From the NCBI RefSeq assembly GCF_025950235.1, contig NZ_JAPDDT010000001.1:434001-498000 (forward strand): a stretch of DNA of 64,000 bases, given 5' to 3'. Numbering within the stretch: position 1 is the first letter of the stretch; the number at the start of each line of letters is the position of its first letter. Of this stretch, positions 50,718 to 58,205 are shown one piece after another. Both the position numbers and the translations under genes were made by a program. The notes under the pieces are model-generated. The model did no database searches, was not told the DNA's origin, and saw only the letters and a program-made list of their open reading frames with translations. The DNA comes from Luteolibacter arcticus. Its GTDB lineage: Bacteria; Verrucomicrobiota; Verrucomicrobiia; Verrucomicrobiales; Akkermansiaceae.

Positions 50718-51554
50718 ATGAGCACCATCACTGAATCCATTGCCGACCCCGCCGCCGATCTGACGACGATCCTCTCGCTCGAAGGCGCGGGCTACACACT
50801 CTCCGTCTCAGCCGAGACCGACGCCCGCAAGGTCGCCCTGATCCATGCCGCCGCTGGCATTACCCAGGTCGGCAGCGTTGACGAATCCGCCGCCGCTCAC
50901 GTTCACATCCGCCATCTTGCGGCCTTCCGGAACTCGGTCGAAAAATCGCGGACGGAAGCGAAAGCGCCGATCATCGAGCTCGGCCGCAAGATCGATGCCG
51001 CGGCGAAGGCCTACATCGATGTCGTCACTGCCGAAGAGAACCGGCTCAAGCTGTGCGTCGGTGCATTCGCCACCAAGCAGGCTGAGGAGAAGCGGAAGGC
51101 CGAGGCGGAAGAGCGCCGGAAATTTGAAGAAGCACGTCTTGCCCGGGAGGCCGCCGAGCGTGCCGCGCGCGAAGCCGAGGACGCGAAGCGGAAGGCCGCC
51201 GAGGCGACGAACATCCAAGCGGCCATTGCTGCGAAGCAGGAAGCCCGTGAGGCCGAGGCTGCGGCTGCCCGCGCCGAGGAAGAACGGCAGGCCGCGCAGC
51301 GTGAGCGCATGGCGCAATCGGCGGTGGTGGCGACGACGCGTGTCGCGGGCGGCGTGAAGTTCGAACCGGACTTTGAGGTTGTCGATATCGCCCGCCTTGC
51401 CGCCGAAGCGCCGATGCTGGTGACCATCGAGCCGAAACGCCGCGAGTTGCTGGCATTCCTCAAAGGGCTGCACGCCGATGGTGCCGACCTTGAGGCGATC
51501 GGTCTCGGTCTCGGCCTGCGCGTCACCCTCAAACCCGTCGTTTCCACCCGCTGA
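50718..51554 (+). CDS. Coiled-coil phage protein of the recombination region
   Basis: A 278-residue protein with a helical N-terminal domain (residues ~20-115), a long Ala/Glu/Arg/Lys coiled coil (~115-205, KQAEEKRKAEAEERRKFEEA) and a small C-terminal domain (KFEPDFEVVDIARLAAEAPM) that recalls the globular end of DUF1351-type or similar phage recombination-operon proteins. Found among exonuclease and SSB-like genes, so a scaffold or recombination accessory role is plausible. Not demonstrated. Confidence 0.6.
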   Translation: MSTITESIADPAADLTTILSLEGAGYTLSVSAETDARKVALIHAAAGITQVGSVDESAAAHVHIRHLAAFRNSVEKSRTEAKAPIIELGRKIDAAAKAYIDVVTAEENRLKLCVGAFATKQAEEKRKAEAEERRKFEEARLAREAAERAAREAEDAKRKAAEATNIQAAIAAKQEAREAEAAAARAEEERQAAQRERMAQSAVVATTRVAGGVKFEPDFEVVDIARLAAEAPMLVTIEPKRRELLAFLKGLHADGADLEAIGLGLGLRVTLKPVVSTR

Positions 51555-51563
51555 TTTCCCAGC

Positions 51564-51611
51564 GCCGCCGGTGCCGGTCTTTCCATGGCTGGTTGTGACC
51601 GGCACGGCGGC
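51564..51611 (+). terminator. Strong hairpin before the RMF-like gene
   Basis: A 15-bp stem (51564-51579 with 51597-51611, one bulged G) and 17-base loop, followed by CAACCCTTTTCC. Probable intrinsic terminator or attenuator between two early genes, 22 bases before the next start. Confidence 0.55.
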
Positions 51612-51633
51612 AACCCTTTTCCTAACAATCCAG

Positions 51634-52335
51634 ATGAACACGAAGACACCACCACTACTGAAGAAGTCGCTGATCTGCGCGCTCACCGATGACGAGCGCC
51701 GCCGATACGGCATCGATCTCGCCACCACCCTCGAAGACATGGAGGCGGTCGAGGCCGAGAAAAAGAAGAACGCGGATCACTTCAAGGACCGCATCGCAGG
51801 CCTGCAGGCCGCGGCCGACACGCTGCGCCTTAAGGTCTCGAGCGGCCAGGAATGGCGCGAGGTCGAGTGCACGGTCGTCTTCGGCCAGCCGACGCCCGAC
51901 CGGAAGCAGACGATCCGGAACGACACCGGCGAAGTCGTCGCCACCGAGTGGATGAGCGAGTTCGACAAGCAGGGGATGCTTCCGCTCGATGAGACCGCCG
52001 ACGATGGCGTGATCGATGTCGAGGCCGAGCCGGTCAATGAGGATATCGCCAAGCCGGATCCGGACGCCGAGCCCGTTGCGGTCGTCGTCGACGAAGCTCC
52101 GCGCCTCGGCCCGATTGCCGAGGCTGAAGCCGCCGGCCGCAAAGCGTTTGCAGATGGCAAGCCGATCGATAAGCCGCCCTACACGAAGAAGCGTGTGAAG
52201 GAGCTGCACGCGTGGGCTCAAGGCTGGATTGCCGCCCAAGATGAAGCCGATGACAAAAGCGAACAGCCTGCCGATGCCGAGCCGATGCCCGACAACGATC
52301 CCGAGGCACCCGCTCCGGAAAGCGAAGACTACTGA
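51634..52335 (+). CDS. Phage protein with RMF/CrpP-like C-terminal domain and acidic DY tail
   Basis: About 233 residues from the ATG at 51634. The N-terminal ~110 residues include a helical hairpin (DDERRRYGIDLATTLEDMEA) and a beta part with VVFGQPTPDRKQTIRNDTGE. After an acidic linker, residues ~153-205 (AEAAGRKAFADGKPID, PPYTKKRVKELHAWAQGW) match the pattern of ribosome modulation factor/CrpP-type domains: G-x-A, then PY and W-x-x-GW. The tail is very acidic and ends PAPESEDY. RMF dimerises ribosomes and CrpP was described in drug resistance; which activity applies here is unknown. Confidence 0.55.
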   Translation: MNTKTPPLLKKSLICALTDDERRRYGIDLATTLEDMEAVEAEKKKNADHFKDRIAGLQAAADTLRLKVSSGQEWREVECTVVFGQPTPDRKQTIRNDTGEVVATEWMSEFDKQGMLPLDETADDGVIDVEAEPVNEDIAKPDPDAEPVAVVVDEAPRLGPIAEAEAAGRKAFADGKPIDKPPYTKKRVKELHAWAQGWIAAQDEADDKSEQPADAEPMPDNDPEAPAPESEDY

Positions 52336-52346
52336 ACCCACACCCG

Positions 52347-52374
52347 GGCGGCGGTGCCGACTGGTGCCGCCGCC
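52347..52374 (+). terminator. GC-rich hairpin before the 101-residue gene
   Basis: A 9-bp stem GGCGGCGGT/GCCGCCGCC (one G-U pair) with a 10-base loop, 12 bases before the next ATG. Lacks a T-run. Confidence 0.4.
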
Positions 52375-52386
52375 TACTTCCCCCGC

Positions 52387-52692
52387 ATGAAGACTATCAC
52401 AATTTTCTCTTTCGATTCCGATGACGAAGACCGCTTCGACGAGGAAGGCGAATGGATCGAGTCCATCGAAATCGAGCACCTTCGCGCGTTGTTGCCCATC
52501 GTTCGCCGGAAGGGCTCAGGCCCGGAGATTTGCGCCGTCGAGACCGCGCTCAATGATGACGAACTGAGCGCCGAGCAATTGGACTATATCCGCCGGCTCG
52601 AAACCGAGTTTGCCCGGGAGATCGCCGAATTCATGGCGAAGCGGCGCCCGCTGCGGGAAGTGCTGGCCGACGGGACGGAGGTGACGTTGTGA
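52387..52692 (+). CDS. Small acidic phage protein
   Basis: A 101-residue protein from the ATG at 52387. It begins with a beta strand (MKTITIFSFDSDDEDRFDEE), and the C-terminal half is helical (LSAEQLDYIRRLETEFAREI). Strongly acidic. No family recognised. Stop and next start overlap (GTGA). Confidence 0.55.
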   Translation: MKTITIFSFDSDDEDRFDEEGEWIESIEIEHLRALLPIVRRKGSGPEICAVETALNDDELSAEQLDYIRRLETEFAREIAEFMAKRRPLREVLADGTEVTL

Positions 52693-52904
52693 ACGGAACC
52701 GAAATCACCCGCGCATGGGAGCATGCCAACAACGGCACCGGCGCGATCGCCGAGGCGGTGCGCGCGGTTCGCGATGAACCGGACCACGAGGCCCGCGGCA
52801 ATGCGCTCGTGCTGCTTGAGGAAGCACGGAAGTCGCTGAACGCGTCCGTCAGCCTCATCGAATTTCAAATTGCCGACCTGTCGAATTCTCTCCGCGTCCG
52901 ATGA
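52689..52904 (+). CDS. Small helical phage protein
   Basis: A 71-residue, mainly helical protein with a GTG start overlapping the previous stop (GTGA) and a stop overlapping the methyltransferase start (ATGA). No motif or family recognised. Function unknown. Confidence 0.5.
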   Translation: MNGTEITRAWEHANNGTGAIAEAVRAVRDEPDHEARGNALVLLEEARKSLNASVSLIEFQIADLSNSLRVR

Positions 52905-54724
52905 AATACCGAATCGCAGACTTATTTTGTGGCGCTGGTGGTACCAGTTCCGGAGCGGTGGAAGCCGCCGCAGCCTTGGGCCGTCTCCCGGAAGTGACCG
53001 CCGTAAACCACTGGCAAGTGGCGATCGACACGCACACCGCGAATCACCCGACCGCGCGGCACCTGTGCACGGGGATCGACTCCGTAAACCCGCTCGACCA
53101 CTTCGAGCGCGGCGGGCTCGATTTGCTTTGGGCATCGCCGGAATGCACCCATCACAGCATCGCCCGCGGCGGGAAGCCCATCAACGATCAAAGCCGCTCG
53201 ACTGCCTGGCATGTGCTGAATTGGGTGGAGAAGCTGCTGCCGCCGATCGTGCTGGTGGAGAACGTGCCCGAGTTCGCGACGTGGGGACCGGTGGGCCACA
53301 ACGGCCGGCCGCTCAAGCGCCGCAAGGGAGAGATCTTCCAACAGTGGATCGCCACCCTCCGAAGCTTCGGTTACAAGGTCGACTACCGGCTTCTGTGTGC
53401 CGCCGACTATGGCGACCCGACTACCCGCACCCGGCTATTCGTGCAGGCCGTGCGCGGGCGCCGCCGCATCGTGTGGCCGGATGCCACCCACTCGCGCGAG
53501 GGCGACCTCCTCGCCACGCGGCGCTGGGCACCGGCCCGGGACATCATCGACTGGTCCTTACCAGCGGGATCGATCTTTGAGCGGAAGAAACCGCTCTCGC
53601 CCAAGACTCTGGCGCGGATCGAGGCAGGACTGCGCAAGTTCGGCCTGAAAGGGTTCATCGTTCCGCAGTTCGGCGAGCGGCCGGGGCAGGAGCCTCGCAC
53701 TCATGACATCGACCGGCCCGCGCCCGCAGTAACCAGCCACGGGGCCGGAGCGTTGGTTCAGCCGTTCATCGTTCCCCAGTGCTCTAACCCGACGCCGAAG
53801 AGTGTGGATGAGCCGCTAGGCACGTTACTCGCCGAAGGGAGCGGGCCGAAGCTGGTGATGCCCTACATCGTCGCGTGGGATCAAACCAGCGGCGGCCCGG
53901 GGGCAGGCATCACGCCGATCGATGATCCGCTCTCGACGGTGGTGACCAAGGCCCGGCATGGAGTGGCGGAGCCGTTCCTCGTAAAGCTCCGCGGCACGAA
54001 CGATGCCGCTGACATCGACAAGCCAGCGCCCACGGTCACCGCGGGAGGAACGCACCTCGGTCTTGCACAGCCGTTCCTGGTGAACATGAAGGGCCAGAGT
54101 GATGCGGCGGACATAGATCAACCTGCTCCCACCGTCACCGCTCATGCCCCACACCTCTACATGGCGGAGCCTTTCCTTGTGAAGACCGCCAACGGCGGGG
54201 GCGAGGATTCGCGGGTGAAGTCACTCGAAGAGCCGATGCCAACCGTCTGCGGGAATCGTGGCGACGTGGCATTGATCGAGCCTCACTTGCTCCCGCAGCA
54301 GAGCGACGGCCGCTTGCGTCCGGTGAGTGAGCCCGCGCCCACAGTGGCGACGGCGGGAGCGATCGCCTTGGTTCAGCCGTTTCTCGTCAGCTTCTACGGC
54401 AATGGACAGGCGCACGACATCGCGGAGCCAGCCCCCACCGTCACATGCAAGGACCGCTTCGGCTTGGTCCGGCCGGTGGTGGAGATCGATGGCAACCGCT
54501 ACCTGCTCGACATCCGCTTCCGGATGCTCCAACCGCACGAGCTCGCCTTGGCTCAAGGCTTCCCCGCGGGCTACATCTTCACCGGGAACAAGACTGACCA
54601 GGTGAAGCAGATCGGGAACGCCGTGCCGCGGCGCTTGGCCCGCGCGCTGGTGGGTGCAGCGCTTTCCCAATGCGAGGACGTGACCGCACTGGTCGCGGCC
54701 GAAGAGCGAAAGGGGGCAGCATGA
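52901..54724 (+). CDS. dcm: DNA cytosine-5 methyltransferase with repeat-array specificity region
   Basis: A 607-residue C5 methyltransferase. Motif I is ADLFCGAGGTSSG. Motif IV reads SPECTHHSIARGG (catalytic Cys ~79, with PEC instead of the usual PPC). Motif VI is VLVENVPEF and motif VIII TTRTRLFVQAV. Motifs IX/X are MLQPHELALAQGFP and KQIGNAVPRRLA. Between VIII and IX, where target recognition sits, residues ~251-532 form eight 32-37-residue repeats of the type [FY][IL]V...PAPTVT...P. No restriction endonuclease gene is adjacent, so this is likely an orphan phage enzyme protecting against host restriction or marking phage DNA. Confidence 0.9.
   Translation: MKYRIADLFCGAGGTSSGAVEAAAALGRLPEVTAVNHWQVAIDTHTANHPTARHLCTGIDSVNPLDHFERGGLDLLWASPECTHHSIARGGKPINDQSRSTAWHVLNWVEKLLPPIVLVENVPEFATWGPVGHNGRPLKRRKGEIFQQWIATLRSFGYKVDYRLLCAADYGDPTTRTRLFVQAVRGRRRIVWPDATHSREGDLLATRRWAPARDIIDWSLPAGSIFERKKPLSPKTLARIEAGLRKFGLKGFIVPQFGERPGQEPRTHDIDRPAPAVTSHGAGALVQPFIVPQCSNPTPKSVDEPLGTLLAEGSGPKLVMPYIVAWDQTSGGPGAGITPIDDPLSTVVTKARHGVAEPFLVKLRGTNDAADIDKPAPTVTAGGTHLGLAQPFLVNMKGQSDAADIDQPAPTVTAHAPHLYMAEPFLVKTANGGGEDSRVKSLEEPMPTVCGNRGDVALIEPHLLPQQSDGRLRPVSEPAPTVATAGAIALVQPFLVSFYGNGQAHDIAEPAPTVTCKDRFGLVRPVVEIDGNRYLLDIRFRMLQPHELALAQGFPAGYIFTGNKTDQVKQIGNAVPRRLARALVGAALSQCEDVTALVAAEERKGAA
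53651..54496 (+). repeat. Eight-unit protein-level repeat array inside the C5 methyltransferase
   Basis: Units of 32-37 codons each start with a short hydrophobic strand (FIVPQ, FLVKL, FLVNM and variants), contain a central [DE]xPxPTVT-like word, and end in LxxP (VQP, AQP, AEP, VRP). Units 4 and 5 are most alike (NDAADIDKPAPTVTA versus SDAADIDQPAPTVTA). DNA identity is moderate, so the array is older than the 27-bp repeat at 47.4 kb. Confidence 0.85.
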
Positions 54725-55191
54725 TCACCCAACGCCTCATCCACGACATCCGCGCTGTCGGCGAACCGAAGGGCCAGCCGCGCCCTCGCGCCTTCATCAA
54801 GAAGGGCAAGGGAGGCACACAGCGTGCGTCGGTCTACGAAGCGGGCACCGCCGAAAATTGGAAGTCGTGCGTCGCGAATGCCTGCGAGTCGCTCGAAGGC
54901 GCGGGGCTCGCGGTGCCGCTGATGGTGTCGCTCACGTTCTACTTCCCGCGGCCGAAGTTCCATTTCGGCACGAAGGGCAACGTCCTCACGCGGTGGGTCG
55001 CCTCGCTCTTCGCCAAGAAGCCGGACGTCGACAACGCGGCGAAGGCAGTGCTCGACACTCTCACCGGCATCGGGGTGTGGGTCGATGATGCGATCGTGAC
55101 CGACCAGATCACCCGCAAGCGCTTCGCAGCCCCAGGCACCGCGCCCGGCTGCCGGATCCAGATTTACGAACTCACTGAAACAATCCCATGA
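54721..55191 (+). CDS. rusA: RusA-family Holliday-junction resolvase
   Basis: About 156 residues from the ATG at 54721, overlapping the methyltransferase stop. The RusA signature KKPDVDNAAKAVLDTLTGIG followed by VWVDDAIVTDQ supplies the acidic metal-binding residues; N-terminal GEPKGQPRPRAF is also typical. RusA is a dimeric endonuclease that cuts Holliday junctions, used by lambdoid phages during recombination and before packaging. Confidence 0.92.
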   Translation: MITQRLIHDIRAVGEPKGQPRPRAFIKKGKGGTQRASVYEAGTAENWKSCVANACESLEGAGLAVPLMVSLTFYFPRPKFHFGTKGNVLTRWVASLFAKKPDVDNAAKAVLDTLTGIGVWVDDAIVTDQITRKRFAAPGTAPGCRIQIYELTETIP

Positions 55192-55385
55192 CTGTAACCG
55201 AAATGGAACAGGCGCTTGATGCCGCCGAAAATGAACTTCGCCGCGCCGACACGTGCGCAGACCGGATGGCGCGGATGCTCAAGGGTAGGCTCCGCAAGGT
55301 CTCCAGCGGCTACACGCTGAAAGCCCTGAAGGCTGAACTCGCCAACTACAACGCCCACACCGGGCGATGGAAGGAGGATAAGTGA
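55188..55385 (+). CDS. Small charged helical phage protein
   Basis: 65 residues, ATGA overlap with rusA and GTGA overlap with the next gene. A helix-rich N terminus (EMEQALDAAENELRRADT) and a basic centre. No family recognised. Function unknown. Confidence 0.5.
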   Translation: MTVTEMEQALDAAENELRRADTCADRMARMLKGRLRKVSSGYTLKALKAELANYNAHTGRWKEDK

Positions 55386-55576
55386 ACGCCACCGTCCACA
55401 CCTGCGAATGCTGCGGCGAGCCGATCAAGGGGATGCCCTACGTCGACAAGGCGGTCGGGCTGGTCGATGCGCAGTGCGCCCACGAACTCCGCGACGCGAC
55501 GAAGAAGCTGAACAAGGCCGGGATGCGCGACGTGTTCCTTGGCGAATGCCCCGACCACCAAAACGAAGCACCATGA
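55382..55576 (+). CDS. Small zinc-ribbon-like phage protein
   Basis: 64 residues from a GTG start. A CxCCGE motif near the N terminus (HTCECCGEPIKG) plus downstream Cys/His residues (QCAHELRD, ECPDHQ) suggest a metal-binding fold. Overlaps both neighbours by four bases. Function unknown; likely DNA- or protein-binding. Confidence 0.5.
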   Translation: MNATVHTCECCGEPIKGMPYVDKAVGLVDAQCAHELRDATKKLNKAGMRDVFLGECPDHQNEAP

Positions 55577-56952
55577 TCACTCTCGACAAAGACCAGCTCG
55601 CCGCGATGGCGCGCATCAACGAAGGCAAAAACGTGTTCCTGACCGGCGCGGCCGGCACCGGCAAGTCATCGGTGACAGTGGAGATGATCCGCCGCCGCCT
55701 CGGCGAGCGCTCGCTGAAGGTGTGCGCGACGACCGGCGTCGCGGCACTGAATCTGCGCGACAAGCTCGCCGCGCTCTTCGGCCAGGACGTCGAGACATCG
55801 ACCATTTACCGCTGGTCGGGGATCGGCATCGGTCCGCGGCCTGAGCAGTCATTCGGCGACTACTACGAGTGGATGAGCAAGCGCGGCTATGCGTGGGCCG
55901 GGACATGCTCGCGGATCCGCGGCACGAAGATGCTCGTCATTGACGAAATCTCGATGCTGCCCGGCCGGACGCTCGATTTCATCGACTACGTGTGCCGCTG
56001 CGTCCGCGGCAACGACCTGCCATTCGGTGGTATCCAGGTGGTGGCCGTCGGCGACTTCCTCCAGCTCCCGCCGGTCTCGAAGACGGGCACTTACGATTGG
56101 GCGTTCCAATCGGCGGCGTGGGAGCTTGCCGACTTCTGCGCGGCATCGCTGCGGACGGTCCACCGGCAAGCGGACGGCGAATTCGTCGGCCTGCTGAACA
56201 TGTTCCGCGAAGGGCACGTGACCCGCGACGGCGCCGCGCTGCTGAAGTCACGGGTCGCGATGTTCCCCGACAAGGATCTGCTGCGGCTGCTGACGCACAA
56301 TGCGCAGGTCGACAAGTGGAACGGCTATCAGCTCAACTGCATCGAAAAGCCGGAGATCGTGCTGACGGCCGACGGCGACGGGCCGACCGACGAAGTCGCC
56401 TGGCTGCAAAAGAACCTGGTCACGCCGACGGTCCTGCGGATCAAGGATGGTGCCCGGGTGATGATCACGGCGAATTTGCCAGACGCGAACGTCGGGCCCG
56501 GCGGCGGGCTGGCCGCGGCCAATGGCGACATGGGGACGGTGCTCGGCTACGACGGGAAGATGGTGAGCGTGAAGCTCGACAGCGGCAAGGTGCTCTACGT
56601 GCAGCCGCACAAGTGGGAATTCGATCCGACGTCGGAGCATGAGACCGGCTACTTCCAGCAATTCCCGCTGCGCCTGGCTTGGGCGGCTACCATCCACAAA
56701 TCGCAGGGACTGACGCTCGATCGGGCATTGGTCGATATCCGCGCCGCGCGCGAGCCGGGGCAAGCCTACGTGGCGCTCTCGCGCGTGCGCGGGCTGCCCG
56801 GGTTGTTCATGAAGGACATGTTCAAGGGCGTTTGGGTTTCCGACGAGGCCCGCGAATTTCACCGGAAGATCGAGGCGGGATGGGGCGACAACGTCGCGAC
56901 CATCAAGACGGCGGAACCGGCGTTTACTCTGACAAGCGAGGAGGACTACTGA
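55573..56952 (+). CDS. Pif1-like SF1B DNA helicase with acidic DY tail
   Basis: About 459 residues from the ATG at 55573. Walker A FLTGAAGTGKSS (~22), Walker B MLVIDEISMLPG (~120), motif III VVAVGDFLQLPPV, motif IV-like RTVHRQADGEFVGLLNMFRE, and the C-terminal AATIHKSQGLTLDRALVDI and AYVALSRVRG motifs are characteristic of Pif1/RecD2-type helicases that move 5'-3' on ssDNA. Likely in phage replication or recombination. The last residues, TLTSEEDY, give the same acidic DY tip as three other proteins here. Confidence 0.9.
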   Translation: MITLDKDQLAAMARINEGKNVFLTGAAGTGKSSVTVEMIRRRLGERSLKVCATTGVAALNLRDKLAALFGQDVETSTIYRWSGIGIGPRPEQSFGDYYEWMSKRGYAWAGTCSRIRGTKMLVIDEISMLPGRTLDFIDYVCRCVRGNDLPFGGIQVVAVGDFLQLPPVSKTGTYDWAFQSAAWELADFCAASLRTVHRQADGEFVGLLNMFREGHVTRDGAALLKSRVAMFPDKDLLRLLTHNAQVDKWNGYQLNCIEKPEIVLTADGDGPTDEVAWLQKNLVTPTVLRIKDGARVMITANLPDANVGPGGGLAAANGDMGTVLGYDGKMVSVKLDSGKVLYVQPHKWEFDPTSEHETGYFQQFPLRLAWAATIHKSQGLTLDRALVDIRAAREPGQAYVALSRVRGLPGLFMKDMFKGVWVSDEAREFHRKIEAGWGDNVATIKTAEPAFTLTSEEDY

Positions 56953-57821
56953 TGAACCATGGCTTGATTCCCTACGTCGGCGGAAAGCATCGGCTGGCCC
57001 ATCGGCTTGTTGAAATGTGCGCGGTACCTCCCGCCGACACTTTCGTCGATGTCTTCGGCGGTTCGGCCGCGGTGACGCTTGCTGCAGGCGATCGCTTCGG
57101 GAAGCTCATCTACAACGACGTCGACGGCGACCTCGTGAATCTCTTCCGGGTGATTTCGGATCCCGGCACGCGGCAACTGCTCTTCCGTCTCCTGCGATGG
57201 CTCCCGCCCTCGCGTCGGGTGTTCGAGGACGATTATCGGCAGTACGTCGCGGGTGGTTTCAGTTTTCACGCCGTCGCGGATCCCATCGAGCGGGCTCGGC
57301 GGACGTTCTACCGGCATTGCTTCGTTTTCGGCGGCAAGGTGCGCAGCGGAGGCTTCGCAATCAGCACCGGCGATCGCGACCGGATCAAAGAAGTTCCGCG
57401 GTACCGCAACGCGCTCCGGAAGCTGGCACGCATCGGCGGCTTGTTTCGCCGGGTCGTGATCGAGAACCTCCACTATTCGGAGCTGATCAGGATCCACGGT
57501 CGCCGCAATGACGCCGTGCTCTTCATCGATCCACCGTACCACGGCAGCGAAGACTACTACTCGCGGACCTTCGGCGCCGGCGACCATGCCTTTCTGGCAA
57601 ACCAGCTTGCCACGGTGCCGGCGCGAGTCGTCTGCACCTACTACGACACGCCCGGGATCCGCTCGCTCTATCCGCCGCCGCTCTGGCGATGGGAAAGCAT
57701 CGCGGCGACCAAGAACAGCGCCTTCACCAAAGGCAATAAGGTGCTCACGTCCGAACACGTCATCATCAAAGAAGCATTTCAAAAAACCTCTCCACCACCC
57801 GTTTCCCATGACTATCACTGA
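56952..57821 (+). CDS. dam: D12-class DNA adenine methyltransferase
   Basis: About 289 residues from the ATG at 56952 (TGATG overlap with the helicase). N-terminal IPYVGGKHRLAH (SAM site), FVDVFGGSAAVTL, and the catalytic motif FIDPPYHGSEDYY (~190) identify an N6-adenine methyltransferase of the Dam/DpnM class. Target sequence cannot be read. With the C5 enzyme it gives the phage two methylation types and no visible nuclease partner. Confidence 0.9.
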   Translation: MNHGLIPYVGGKHRLAHRLVEMCAVPPADTFVDVFGGSAAVTLAAGDRFGKLIYNDVDGDLVNLFRVISDPGTRQLLFRLLRWLPPSRRVFEDDYRQYVAGGFSFHAVADPIERARRTFYRHCFVFGGKVRSGGFAISTGDRDRIKEVPRYRNALRKLARIGGLFRRVVIENLHYSELIRIHGRRNDAVLFIDPPYHGSEDYYSRTFGAGDHAFLANQLATVPARVVCTYYDTPGIRSLYPPPLWRWESIAATKNSAFTKGNKVLTSEHVIIKEAFQKTSPPPVSHDYH

Positions 57822-57912
57822 TCTTCTCGCTGGCAAATCCACCGCCACCGCCACCAAGCCAGCCGTCGCCACCGCGCCGCGGTGGTCACCGCTCACCACC
57901 TCAGAGCCATGA
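57808..57912 (+). CDS. 34-residue microprotein carrying the ITDLLAGK tag
   Basis: A short ORF starting inside the end of the adenine methyltransferase gene and overlapping the next start by ATGA. It begins MTITDLLAGKSTAT, then continues Ala/Pro/Thr-rich. The I-x-D-L-L-A-G-K word matches the N termini of the proteins at 50014 and 58206. Too short for database support, but its place in an overlap-coupled operon and the shared motif argue that it is translated. Confidence 0.45.
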   Translation: MTITDLLAGKSTATATKPAVATAPRWSPLTTSEP

Positions 57913-58196
57913 TCCGCAAAAAGTTCCTCTCCCCTGTCGATCGAGACACTAGCCTGGACACACCCCAAAAATGCTGGGAGTGCGAAGAACGACTTACGTT
58001 CCCGTATTCTGAATGGCACGGGCGCGGGGAGTTGGTCCGCCTGTGTCGCCAATGCACTGGCCTTACCGCCCTAAGAATGCTTCGCGACTCGTTCGAGATG
58101 GAAACCGGTGAACAAAACTCGCGCGATCGCCGCGGCGGGGTCGCCGACGCTATCGAGGCGTTGCGATGGAAACTCGATGAACTGCTGAAAGCCTGA
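57909..58196 (+). CDS. Small Cys-cluster phage protein
   Basis: About 95 residues from the ATG at 57909. A CWECEE...CRQC arrangement (residues ~18-47) suggests a zinc knuckle, followed by a helical C terminus (VADAIEALRWKLDELLKA). No known family. Ends 9 bases before the primase-helicase. Confidence 0.55.
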   Translation: MIRKKFLSPVDRDTSLDTPQKCWECEERLTFPYSEWHGRGELVRLCRQCTGLTALRMLRDSFEMETGEQNSRDRRGGVADAIEALRWKLDELLKA

Positions 58197-58205
58197 CCCC
58201 TCCCC

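Noticed and set aside
52901..57821. Restriction-modification system
   Set aside because: Two methyltransferases are present but no endonuclease gene is adjacent to either; the genes between them are RusA, two small unknown proteins and a helicase.
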